Both the position numbers and the translations under genes were made by a program. A DNA stretch of 64,000 nucleotides, taken from positions 1-64,000 of the forward strand of contig JAFGIP010000062.1 of assembly GCA_016929525.1 (NCBI GenBank), written 5' to 3'. The DNA is from Bacteroidales bacterium. GTDB taxonomy: Bacteria; Bacteroidota; Bacteroidia; Bacteroidales; UBA10428. The notes under the pieces are model-generated. The model saw only the letters and a list, made by a program, of their open reading frames with translations. It did no database searches and was not told the DNA's origin. This document shows positions 9,854 to 18,631 of this stretch, piece by piece (position 1 is the stretch's first letter; each line of letters starts with the position of its first letter).

Positions 9854-10237
9854 ATGCCGCTTGAACTCGGAGAACAGAATCTCGACAAATTTATAATGGT
9901 TGGTGACAGGGTGCTCATTAAACCAAAATCACCGCTTGATAAAACAAAATCCGGATTATATCTTCCACCGGGTGTCCATGAAAAGGAAAAAATACATGCC
10001 GGATATGTTTTGAAAGTCGGCCCCGGTTACCCCATTCCCGCGATCAATGAAGCAGATGAACCCTGGAAGGATAAAAGCGAAGAAGTTAAGTATGTACCTC
10101 TGCAACCAAAAGTCGGTGACGTTGCTTTATATATGTCGAAAAGCGGTTATGAAATAGAATTTGCAAAAGAAAAATATATCATCATACCGCACTCTGCTAT
10201 ACTTATGCTCGTCAGAGATGAGGGATTATTTATATAA
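9854..10237 (+). CDS. GroES-like co-chaperonin paralogue
   Basis: 127 aa. The cpn10 fold is recognisable: VGDRVLIKPKSPLDKTKSGLYLP at the start, a mobile-loop-like region, GYVLKVGPGYP in the middle and GDVALYMSKSGYEIEF near the end. It is longer than canonical GroES (about 97 aa) because of an insert around residues 60-90. There is no groEL next to it; it sits between an MCE gene and a papain-fold gene. This separate GroES-like family recurs in Bacteroidetes. Whether it works with GroEL is unknown. Confidence 0.85.
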   Translation: MPLELGEQNLDKFIMVGDRVLIKPKSPLDKTKSGLYLPPGVHEKEKIHAGYVLKVGPGYPIPAINEADEPWKDKSEEVKYVPLQPKVGDVALYMSKSGYEIEFAKEKYIIIPHSAILMLVRDEGLFI

Positions 10238-10253
10238 TTCCCGGCCATTCAAT

Positions 10254-10919
10254 ATGAGCCGGATTAAATTTTGGATTCTTTTTATTCTTCTGTCAGGGGT
10301 AAATTGTTCAAACAGTTATATTCCACTCAGCGGTGATCTTCTCTTTCAGGATCTGGACTGTGGTGAAACCTGCAATGCAATAGAAGCAGTTACACAGGGT
10401 ATTAAAGGTGCAAACTTCTCACATACCGGATTACTTATAAACAGTAATGATCAGTGGGTGGTACTGGAAGCCATTTCTGCAGGGGTTGTAATGACACCCT
10501 TAAATGATTTTCTTTCCCGAAGCAGTGATTCAACCGGGGCACCAAAAGTTATTGTCGGCAGATTAAAGGAAGAATACAGTTCGTTGATTCCCATAGTACT
10601 TGAACAAACAGAATATTATCTTGGAAAACATTACGACAATGTTTTCAGGATGGATTCCAATTCTTATTACTGCTCTGAAATGATATATGAGATGTTCAAA
10701 TCGGCCAACAGAGGGATTGAAGTATTCAAATTATCACCTATGACTTTTAAAATCCCCGGAAGTGATGAATTTTTCCCACAGTGGGTAGAATATTATAAGG
10801 AATTGGGTGAAGAAATTCCCGAGGGAGAACCCGGTATAAATCCCGGGAGTATATCGCGTTCAGATGCTATTGAGATCGTGTATATATATGGCAATCCCGA
10901 TGGATGGCAAGTTCAATAA
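10254..10919 (+). CDS. YiiX/YebB-like permuted papain-fold enzyme (NlpC/P60 superfamily)
   Basis: 221 aa from the ATG at 10254. Earlier in-frame starts overlap the GroES-like gene and lack a signal peptide, so I reject them. The N terminus is a hydrophobic signal ending near SGVNC, which could be a degenerate lipobox. The GDLLFQDLDCG start, the FSHTGLLI segment (catalytic His) and YYCSEMIYEMFK (catalytic Cys) match the circularly permuted NlpC/P60 family of amidases/peptidases. The substrate is unknown; exported members act on cell-wall peptides or lipid amides. It is last gene of the amidase-MCE-GroES-like run. Confidence 0.85.
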   Translation: MSRIKFWILFILLSGVNCSNSYIPLSGDLLFQDLDCGETCNAIEAVTQGIKGANFSHTGLLINSNDQWVVLEAISAGVVMTPLNDFLSRSSDSTGAPKVIVGRLKEEYSSLIPIVLEQTEYYLGKHYDNVFRMDSNSYYCSEMIYEMFKSANRGIEVFKLSPMTFKIPGSDEFFPQWVEYYKELGEEIPEGEPGINPGSISRSDAIEIVYIYGNPDGWQVQ

Positions 10920-11056
10920 ACAAATTCTACTGTAATAAAATTTTCTGTATTTTAGTTTGAGTTGGAGAGCCTGCGCCTCCCTGCAGGTGATTAAAGGTAC
11001 TAAACCGTTTCTCGCAAAAGCATATCGCTGTATGCTCTATGCTCCTGCTCAAAACT

Positions 11057-11074
11057 TCCCGATAGCTATCGGGA
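11057..11074. repeat. 18-bp perfect palindrome next to tRNA-Arg
   Basis: TCCCGATAGCTATCGGGA is a perfect 18-nt dyad 3 nt beyond the 3' end of the tRNA gene. It has no T-run. It could aid 3' processing or termination of the tRNA, or be one copy of a dispersed palindrome. A second hairpin (AGCATA/TATGCT, 11018-11035) lies nearby. Confidence 0.5.
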
Positions 11075-11077
11075 TTG

Positions 11078-11150
11078 TGAACCTGGAGGGAGTCGAACCC
11101 CCAACCTTCTGGTCCGTAGCCAGATGCTCTATCCATTAAGCTACAGGTCC
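11078..11150 (-). tRNA. tRNA-Arg (anticodon ACG)
   Basis: The minus strand folds into a full cloverleaf of 73 nt. The acceptor pairs GGACCTG with CAGGTTC (one G-U), and the D-arm has GCTT/GAGC. The anticodon stem TCTGG/CCAGA encloses loop CTACGGA with anticodon ACG. The T-arm is GGGGG-TTCGACT-CCCTC and the discriminator is A. The CCA end is not encoded. The A34 would be deaminated to inosine to read CGU/CGC/CGA. Confidence 0.95.
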
Positions 11151-11260
11151 GTAATCGGAGTGCAAATATAGAAATTATCCTAATTTAAGCATTAGAATTA
11201 AGCAGTAATTAATAGAATTTGTGTCAGTACAGTTCATCAATTAATTTAATAGCTTATCTC

Positions 11261-12340
11261 TTAACCGGCTGGCAATATAAGCCGGAATTCAGTGCCCTCT
11301 CCTTCTTTGCTTTTCACACTGATAGAACCGTTATTTTTGATTACAAATTCGTGTGTAAGGATCAGACCAAAACCTGTTCCCGGTTCACTTTCTGTTCCGG
11401 GAGTCGATGTGTTGTCAATGGGTTTAAAGAGCGTTTTTATTTTATTTTCCGGTATGCCGACACCATTATCCATAACGCTAAGAATAACGTTCTCACCTTT
11501 TTTCTCAGCTTTAACGGTTACCTTACCTTTTCTGGGTGTATACTTTATTGCATTTGAAATAAGATTGCGTAACACAATATTCAACATATTCCTGTCTGCA
11601 TTTACTACAATATTGTCATTAACAAATTTTATAAATTCAATCTCCTTATTATCCGACTGTGATTTTAAAAGACTGAAGTTGTCATCAATAATATCAGAAA
11701 GCTTCAAATCATCCGGATCGAATTTCATTTTTCCTGTCTGCACGCGTATCCAGTTCAGCAAGTTTTCGAGTAAATTATGCGATACTTTTGCCGCAGTAAC
11801 CATATTCTCTATTAACTCCCTGATCATATCCTTATCATATTCATCGTAATTGTTAAGAAGAATTTCTCCTAATCCCATAATATTAAAAAACGGGGTTTTA
11901 AGGTCGTGACTGATAATCGATAATAAGGTATCCTTTGTGCTGTTTGTTTCCTGTAGCTCAATTTCTCTTTGCCTCAATTGTAAATGTGTTTTAACCCGTG
12001 CGATCAGTTCTGCCGGATTAAACGGTTTTGTAATATAATCGATCCCACCATATGCAAACCCTTTTGCAATGGCATCGTCATCGGTGCGAGCAGTTAGAAA
12101 TATCACCGGAATACTGCTTGTCTTTTTGTTTTCTTTAATTCTTCTGCATACCTCAAAACCATCCATCCCCGGCATCATAATATCCAACAATATTAAGTCG
12201 AATAATCTGCTATCGATTTGTTTTAATGCCGAAAGTCCATCCTGGGCAAAAAATAACTGATAACCTTCATTTTTAAGGAATTTTGCCACTAACTGAATAT
12301 TCTTGGCTACATCATCTACAATAAGTATTGAACTATTCAT
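11261..12340 (-). CDS. Response-regulator/histidine-kinase hybrid (REC-HisKA-HATPase)
   Basis: 359 aa from the ATG at 12338-12340; this start is preferred because ILIVDD follows at once. Receiver domain (about 3-120): acidic pair D9/D10, phosphoacceptor D53 in LLDIMMP, K105 in ITKPF. HisKA has H145 in [10 protein letters not shown]. The HATPase domain carries an N-box ([11 protein letters not shown]), VMDNGVGIP and GTGFGLIL. No membrane segment. It overlaps the end of the upstream 1456-aa kinase by 8 nt, so the two are translationally coupled and likely act in one phosphorelay: the large kinase could phosphorylate D53, which would then gate this kinase. No DNA-binding output domain lies nearby. 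Confidence 0.9.
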   Translation of the reverse strand: MNSSILIVDDVAKNIQLVAKFLKNEGYQLFFAQDGLSALKQIDSRLFDLILLDIMMPGMDGFEVCRRIKENKKTSSIPVIFLTARTDDDAIAKGFAYGGIDYITKPFNPAELIARVKTHLQLRQREIELQETNSTKDTLLSIISHDLKTPFFNIMGLGEILLNNYDEYDKDMIRELIENMVTAAKVSHNLLENLLNWIRVQTGKMKFDPDDLKLSDIIDDNFSLLKSQSDNKEIEFIKFVNDNIVVNADRNMLNIVLRNLISNAIKYTPRKGKVTVKAEKKGENVILSVMDNGVGIPENKIKTLFKPIDNTSTPGTESEPGTGFGLILTHEFVIKNNGSISVKSKEGEGTEFRLILPAG

Positions 12341-15300
12341 TTTTCTTTTCCTGAATTTGTTTTTCAATTTCCAGTAAGATATGGTCAAGTATTTCCGGAA
12401 TACCTGACATGTATTCGGTCATTTCTTCGATATCGAAATTTTCACTTGCACTTCCTATTTTATAAGCGGTATTTTTAAGCTGTATTATGTTATACCTGTC
12501 AGCAAATTGGAGCATATCGCTGGCATATTCATTTATTTCGTGAAACGAATTAGATTCAATGACTTTATTATATTTCTTTTTTAACTGATTTATACTATTT
12601 ATTATACTTTTTGCCTGATTTATATTGCTGACAGAAAAGGCGACAGATTCATGTTCATTTTCTTTTGTAACAATAACATCAAGCATCTTGTCTTTTAAAT
12701 ATTTTTTTAATAAGAGCTTTAACTGTTCTATGTTAATCGGTTTGGAGAGAAACTCGTCAAAAACTTCTGCCCTCTGACGTTCAATGGTTGAAATATTGGT
12801 TGCGGAAATTGCAATTATGGGTATGTTTTTCAGTTTATCATCTGATCTGATAACATAGGCTGCTTCAAAACCATTGATAACCGGCATATTTAAATCGAGT
12901 AGTATAACATCAGGATTTTCGCTTTTGGCCAGATGAATTGTTTCTTCTCCATTTGCTGCTTCCAGGAACCTTAGATTCTCCCCTTTTATTGCTCCTATTA
13001 TAAGTTCACGATTCGTCAACACATCATCGGCAATTAGAAAGGTAGCATCTCTAAACTGAATTTTTGATTCGAGTTTAACGTCAGTATATTTTTTCAGCTC
13101 TTTGAATGACCCTGTTGCAACATCAAATAGTGTAATTCTAAATATACTCCCTTTGCCGGGTTTACTTTCCAGATGAATTTGTCCATTCATAAGTTCAACC
13201 AGTCTTCTGGTGATCGATAGTCCCAGTCCTGTTCCTCCATATTTCCTGCTGTCCTGCTCATCCTGTTGTTTAAACGCATGGAAAATTATATCCTGATATT
13301 CTTCCGGTATTCCTATTCCGGTATCTGATACATAGATCACCAGATTTATCCTGGAATTGTTATCACCGGCAATTAATTTTTCAGCAGCTATGCTCAAAAC
13401 AATACTTCCGCTCTCGGTAAATTTAAAAGCATTACCAACCAGATTAATTAATACCTGTCTTACCCGTATTTCGTCAATATATAATGCATCAGGGACATTG
13501 TTATCCACTTCAATCCGGAATTCGAGTTTTTTTTGTTTCATCTTCAGCCAGAAAATATTTTTAATTTCTTCCAGAACCGAATTGATACTAACAAATTCGC
13601 TGCGTATTGTTACCTCTCCAGCTTCAATCTTGGATAAATCCAGAACATCTTCAATGAGGCTAAACAGGGTTTTACTACTTGATTTAATAGATGTTAAATA
13701 ACTTTCAAGTCTTTCATCATGAAGTTCCTGACTTAATAATTCAGAAAAACCGATTACAGCATTTATTGGGGTTCGTATTTCATGAGACATGTTTGCGAGA
13801 AAAATACTTTTTGCGTTATTTGCTCTCTCGGCTTCTTCCCATGCTCTTTTCAGCTCAAGCTGACTTCTCTTCAGGCTGGTTATATCCCTCACAATAATCA
13901 GAAGCTCTTCTTCACCACACACTATAAGTCTTACTTCTTCATACCTTTTCTCGTTGTCTTTTAAAAAAGAATAATCAAACGTAATAATTTCCCTGCTTTC
14001 AAAGGCATATTTGATATGACTGCTATATATTTTGCTAACTTCATCGGGTAACAATTTAATAAATTTTCTTCCAAGCATTTTACTTGGTTGCATTGAAAGC
14101 TGAGAAGGTTTATCAGTATATATATCCAGCAACTCACCTTTTTTATTTATTACATAGATTAGATCCGGAATAATTTTTAACAACGCAAGTTTTTTTGATT
14201 CACTCTCTTTAAGTGCTGCCACCGCTTTTCTTCTCCTTGTAATATCCTGTACAATTGTAAAAAGTAATTGCTCACCACCAATAATTACAGGGGTTGGATA
14301 TAACTCAACATCACGAATACGATCATTTTTTATCTTATGCCTGAGATTTAATATTCTTTTACCGCCCTCCAGGATTTCAATAATTTTATCATATACAATT
14401 TCTTTGTTCTGAACGTTGAGATCGTAGAAATTAATTTTTTGTATTTCATTTAAACGGTAACCATAAAATTCCGTAGCAGCTTTATTAACCGAATCGATCC
14501 TTCCTGTATTGTGATCTATGATCAATATTACAGCTGATGTGTTCTCGTAAAATGATCTGAATTTTTCTTCGCTTTCCTTAAGCTTTATAGCAGATTGCCT
14601 CCGTTCTGTTATATCCCTGGATACACCGATAAAACCATTGAATTCACTTTTTGAATCATAAACAGGCTGAATTTTTGATTCTAACCATATCGGACTGCCA
14701 TCTTTGCGAATAACTTCATTTTCCCATTTCAGATCATGTTTTGTTGAATTATCATTTTTTACTTCCTTTCTCAAATTATTAAGCTCTGTAATAAGTTCTC
14801 TTGGCAACCTGTTAAGGACAGTTTTGATACCTAAACCGGTTATTTCATCTGCTTCATACCCTGTTATTTCTTTAATGCTCGGACTAACATACATAAGTTC
14901 AAATTCTTTACTCAGCACCCATATAATATCCGCTACATTTTCAGCCAGCAGCTTATATTTTTGTTCACTTAACTTAATGGTTTCCCGGGAACTTATAATT
15001 TCAGTGATATCCTGCAGTATTAAGATTGCCTCACTGACAGTATTGTCGACAATAAGCGGGGTAATTATTGCATCGAAATACCTGATCTGATTTCTGCTTC
15101 TGTTAATTTTAATTTCAAAACTTTTATTGATCTTTAAATTGAATGTATCAGAAATATTTTCACGTATGATCTTATGAAAATCAGGACTAATCAGTTTATA
15201 AATTGATTTTCCTGTTATCTGACCTGCATCAATATCTTCAATGTAGTGATTCATATAGGTTATTACCGCATCACTATTTATTTTAGCGATAATTACCGGA

Positions 15301-16703
15301 GCATTTTCAGCCAGCTTTCTAAACTGTTCCTCACTTGTTTTTAATGTTTCTAAAGCTGATTTTTCATTTGTTACATCATTTTTTGTACATACATAATGTG
15401 ATATCACATTATCAGTAAGTACAGGTGCAATAGTAGCTTCCTCCCAGTAAAATGAACCATCTTTCTTTTTATTGTAAAAAAGTCCTTTCCAGGTTTTTCC
15501 CTCTGAAATTGTTTCCCACAGTTCAGCATAATACTGCTCTGAATGATGACCCGATTTTAAAATGTTTGGGTTCTTCCCTTGAACTTCCTGGAATGTATAA
15601 CCTGTAATTTCCGTAAATGCAGGATTAGCATATTCCACATTACCCTTTGGGTCTGTAATTATAATTGTACCGGGACTCTGATCTATTGCTCTTTTTAAAA
15701 TACTCAGATCGCTTGTCGGATCCAGTCTGGTAGAATGTAGTTCTTCACTCAGATTTCCGTCAAATTTTGTCGGTTCATCAACCAATAAATGTCTCGATAC
15801 TTTCAATTCAAAGAAGTATGAATTAAATAGTAAGAAAACAGGAATAACAGATATCAGGTAGAACTGGTATGTATAAATATTATTGAAGTATTCCTCACCA
15901 AAGCTCAGCTTATTATCTCTGATTATTATGTGGGTTGCCAGGAATGCAAAAACCGCCAGTGCAATAGTTGAATTTCTAAGATTAAAGCGTAGTGAAATAA
16001 GAAATAATAAAGGAACTAAAAAAAATAAAACGTTTGCAGAATAATATTTCTGGAATACTACCGAAATAAAAATTATTAGAAATATAACTGATGTCAGAAT
16101 CGTGTTTTCCTGCAGATTCTCGCTACGTAAGGTAGTACTAAAACCAAATGATATATTCTGTATCAAAGGAATAAATATAAGTGACCCTAACAAGTCTGCA
16201 ATTGACCAGGCAAGAAGAATATTTCTTGTAGTTATGGAATAAAGAGGATTAAATACTATCAGAAAAATCCATGCAAGAATAAAAAACAAACCATTAACAA
16301 ACAGCATAGTTACAATCATTTTTCCTACGTCTGCCGGAACAGTTAGGTATGTCGGGCTTTTTAGATATTTCTTTATTATATAAACCTTAAATGCAATTGT
16401 AGCACTTCCAATGGAAGTAAGTATCAATGCAATAAAAACCGGTCTTGTTACAAGAGACAATGTTGAGTAATCATGAAAGAATGAACCCAGAAATAAACCT
16501 ATGGTTATAATCGGTAAGTATTTATACCCGTAGTAACTAACCAGACCCGCAGCCACCCCAAATGCCATCCACATGGGTGTTGTAAAATAGGGAGGTACAA
16601 CATACCATAAACCTGCTTTGGCCGATAATACGGCAATCAATAAAAACAAACCCGATCTTAGTAAGTATGCACCAGTTATGCGATGATAGAAATCACGAAT
16701 CAT
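12333..16703 (-). CDS. Hybrid sensor histidine kinase: MASE1, five PAS, HisKA, HATPase, REC, HPt-like tail
   Basis: 1456 aa. The N terminus (about 1-300) is a multi-pass membrane sensor resembling MASE1 ([12 protein letters not shown], later [16 protein letters not shown]). Five PAS domains follow (about 320-900), starting at [47 protein letters not shown] and [12 protein letters not shown]. The kinase core has the H974 H-box (MSHEIRTP) and intact N, G1 and G2 boxes. A receiver domain carries phosphoacceptor D1270 (LLDLNMP). The last 100 residues look like a four-helix HPt bundle, but the usual AHxLKG histidine is replaced ([10 protein letters not shown]), so it is probably non-catalytic. Input ligand unknown. 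Confidence 0.9.
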   Translation of the reverse strand: MIRDFYHRITGAYLLRSGLFLLIAVLSAKAGLWYVVPPYFTTPMWMAFGVAAGLVSYYGYKYLPIITIGLFLGSFFHDYSTLSLVTRPVFIALILTSIGSATIAFKVYIIKKYLKSPTYLTVPADVGKMIVTMLFVNGLFFILAWIFLIVFNPLYSITTRNILLAWSIADLLGSLIFIPLIQNISFGFSTTLRSENLQENTILTSVIFLIIFISVVFQKYYSANVLFFLVPLLFLISLRFNLRNSTIALAVFAFLATHIIIRDNKLSFGEEYFNNIYTYQFYLISVIPVFLLFNSYFFELKVSRHLLVDEPTKFDGNLSEELHSTRLDPTSDLSILKRAIDQSPGTIIITDPKGNVEYANPAFTEITGYTFQEVQGKNPNILKSGHHSEQYYAELWETISEGKTWKGLFYNKKKDGSFYWEEATIAPVLTDNVISHYVCTKNDVTNEKSALETLKTSEEQFRKLAENAPVIIAKINSDAVITYMNHYIEDIDAGQITGKSIYKLISPDFHKIIRENISDTFNLKINKSFEIKINRSRNQIRYFDAIITPLIVDNTVSEAILILQDITEIISSRETIKLSEQKYKLLAENVADIIWVLSKEFELMYVSPSIKEITGYEADEITGLGIKTVLNRLPRELITELNNLRKEVKNDNSTKHDLKWENEVIRKDGSPIWLESKIQPVYDSKSEFNGFIGVSRDITERRQSAIKLKESEEKFRSFYENTSAVILIIDHNTGRIDSVNKAATEFYGYRLNEIQKINFYDLNVQNKEIVYDKIIEILEGGKRILNLRHKIKNDRIRDVELYPTPVIIGGEQLLFTIVQDITRRRKAVAALKESESKKLALLKIIPDLIYVINKKGELLDIYTDKPSQLSMQPSKMLGRKFIKLLPDEVSKIYSSHIKYAFESREIITFDYSFLKDNEKRYEEVRLIVCGEEELLIIVRDITSLKRSQLELKRAWEEAERANNAKSIFLANMSHEIRTPINAVIGFSELLSQELHDERLESYLTSIKSSSKTLFSLIEDVLDLSKIEAGEVTIRSEFVSINSVLEEIKNIFWLKMKQKKLEFRIEVDNNVPDALYIDEIRVRQVLINLVGNAFKFTESGSIVLSIAAEKLIAGDNNSRINLVIYVSDTGIGIPEEYQDIIFHAFKQQDEQDSRKYGGTGLGLSITRRLVELMNGQIHLESKPGKGSIFRITLFDVATGSFKELKKYTDVKLESKIQFRDATFLIADDVLTNRELIIGAIKGENLRFLEAANGEETIHLAKSENPDVILLDLNMPVINGFEAAYVIRSDDKLKNIPIIAISATNISTIERQRAEVFDEFLSKPINIEQLKLLLKKYLKDKMLDVIVTKENEHESVAFSVSNINQAKSIINSINQLKKKYNKVIESNSFHEINEYASDMLQFADRYNIIQLKNTAYKIGSASENFDIEEMTEYMSGIPEILDHILLEIEKQIQEKKNE

Positions 16704-16856
16704 TAAACCCAGACTTAAACTTATTTAAGTTAAGCCATTTTAACAGAACTGACAACAATTTCAGCACAATTACTTTTAACAGGATTGAGTTTTGTAATTC
16801 TGTAATTATTAATAAAATGTAATAATAAAGTTATTGGGATAATGTTTTGTTTTTAA

Positions 16857-18461
16857 TTATTCTTTGGGAATGTTTACAAGAACTTCTGTCCCGGAATCGA
16901 TCTTACTCTGTATGATGAGCTTACCCTTCAGTTTCTCGGTATATGTTTTGGCAAGTACCAACCCCAGTCCCGAAGGTTTATGATTTTCAATTTTAAAATC
17001 GGGAAGCTCTGTATCGACATTATCAATAGCCTCCAGTTCTTCTTCCGGCATGCCAATTCCTGTATCGGTAATACTTATAGTTATACTATCACGATTGTCG
17101 TTATATCCTATCTCAATTGAGCCTTTTTTTGGTGTGTATTTAATTGCATTGGAAAGCAGATTTCTTATTATACTGCTGATCATATGTTTGTCAGTAACAA
17201 CTGTCGGGCATTTATCAAGACTAACTTTGATATTTAGTTCCTTTAAATGACTTATATACTGAAACAATATTAAATTATCTTCAGTAATTTCTGATATATC
17301 AACCTTTTCGGGAAAAGGTCTTACTGTACCCCGGTAAATCCTCGACCAGTCTGCAAGATTCTCAAGTAAAAAATAAATATTCTTAATTGAGTTATCAATT
17401 ATCTCAACCCTGTTAATTATTCTTTCTTTGCTATATTCTTTAATATTCGACTTCAGTAATTCAGAAAATCCCATCACAGAATGTAAAGGATTAAAAAGGT
17501 CGTGTGAGATGACTGATAGCAGTTTGTCCTTTAAAGCGTTTGCATTTGCCAGGCTCCGTGCCTGATCTTTCAGTATCTCTTTCGATCTTATCCTTTGTAA
17601 TTCTGCAGCGGTCCTTGATGCAAAAATTGAAAGAATATACCTTGAATTTGGTATTTCCGTAATAGGAATATCATGCATAAATGCAATCAGTCCTTCAACT
17701 TCGCCCGAATTTCCAAATACCGGCGTACCCATAAAAGCTTCAATCTCATAATTCTGAACGAAATGATCCACCGGAAACATATCTTTCACACCATTGGGAT
17801 AAAACGTTGTATAGCCTTTTAACACATTCTCAATTACGCTTTCCTTTAGTTTAATTTCATTGAGAACATTCCCGTTCAGCGAACCACACGATTCAAGAAT
17901 TTTTAATGATTTTGTTTCCAGGCTGATTTTACCGACCAGTGCATATTTAACATCGAAAGTCTTGCACAATAATCTCGATAACTCTTTAAAAAACTTTGTA
18001 CCTGTAACCTTTGCCGTTCCTCTCAGAAGTAAAGAAAGAGCCTCTTCAGACCTGAGATAATCAATAGCTTTACTTATTCTTAAAACAATATATTTTCTTT
18101 CTTCCAGCTTGATAGCCCTTTTTAAAAGTTTGCCCCAAAAAACATTTTGCTTCAGCGTTCTGAATGCAAGTTCCTGACTATGTTCACCTCCGTTTTTTAT
18201 ATTGGTTTCAAGTAAATTTCTTGAAAACTCTACCGGTTCACTATCATATAATCTGAATGAAGGTAAACTGATCAAACTGGATTTCGATTCAGCTTCAAAT
18301 AGTTCCAGGGCCTTTTCATTGCATTCCAAAATTGAATAATTTTTTGCATTGAGTATGAAAATAGCATCGGGCGCATCGTTAAATAAAGTTGACAGAAGTG
18401 GATGGTCTTTTAAAGAAAATTCGGAATCTCCCGACTGGTTGGCAAACTTTACATAAAGCAT
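16857..18461 (-). CDS. Soluble sensor histidine kinase (PAS-GAF-HisKA-HATPase)
   Basis: 534 aa with no membrane segment. A PAS domain (about 20-130, FNDAPDAIFILNAKNYSILE) is followed by a GAF domain (about 140-290, containing AFMGTPVFGNSGEVEGLIAF). HisKA has H320 in VISHDLFNPLHSV, and the HATPase has [21 protein letters not shown] and SGLGLVLAK. It lacks a receiver, so it should signal to a separate response regulator, none of which is adjacent. It lies 153 nt upstream of the 1456-aa hybrid on the same strand, so three kinases run in series here. Confidence 0.9.
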   Translation of the reverse strand: MLYVKFANQSGDSEFSLKDHPLLSTLFNDAPDAIFILNAKNYSILECNEKALELFEAESKSSLISLPSFRLYDSEPVEFSRNLLETNIKNGGEHSQELAFRTLKQNVFWGKLLKRAIKLEERKYIVLRISKAIDYLRSEEALSLLLRGTAKVTGTKFFKELSRLLCKTFDVKYALVGKISLETKSLKILESCGSLNGNVLNEIKLKESVIENVLKGYTTFYPNGVKDMFPVDHFVQNYEIEAFMGTPVFGNSGEVEGLIAFMHDIPITEIPNSRYILSIFASRTAAELQRIRSKEILKDQARSLANANALKDKLLSVISHDLFNPLHSVMGFSELLKSNIKEYSKERIINRVEIIDNSIKNIYFLLENLADWSRIYRGTVRPFPEKVDISEITEDNLILFQYISHLKELNIKVSLDKCPTVVTDKHMISSIIRNLLSNAIKYTPKKGSIEIGYNDNRDSITISITDTGIGMPEEELEAIDNVDTELPDFKIENHKPSGLGLVLAKTYTEKLKGKLIIQSKIDSGTEVLVNIPKE

Positions 18462-18631
18462 ATCGGTATTCTTAAATTACTTCTATCCCCATTTACGTCA
18501 TTTGCTTTAAAATGTTATGCCGAAATTTAACTTTTAGATTAAATAAATGTTGATAAACATTTTAACCGGAGTTGAAATAATATTTAAATCTTTCTTTCTA
18601 ACTTTAAAGGTATAACTAAACCAATATCATC

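Noticed and set aside
10161-10253. Longer N terminus for the YiiX-like protein
   Set aside because: It overlaps the GroES-like gene and would bury the signal peptide; the ATG at 10254 gives a normal export signal.
10927-11136. 69-aa ORF overlapping the tRNA on the minus strand
   Set aside because: It runs through the tRNA-Arg gene and has no family features, so it is spurious.
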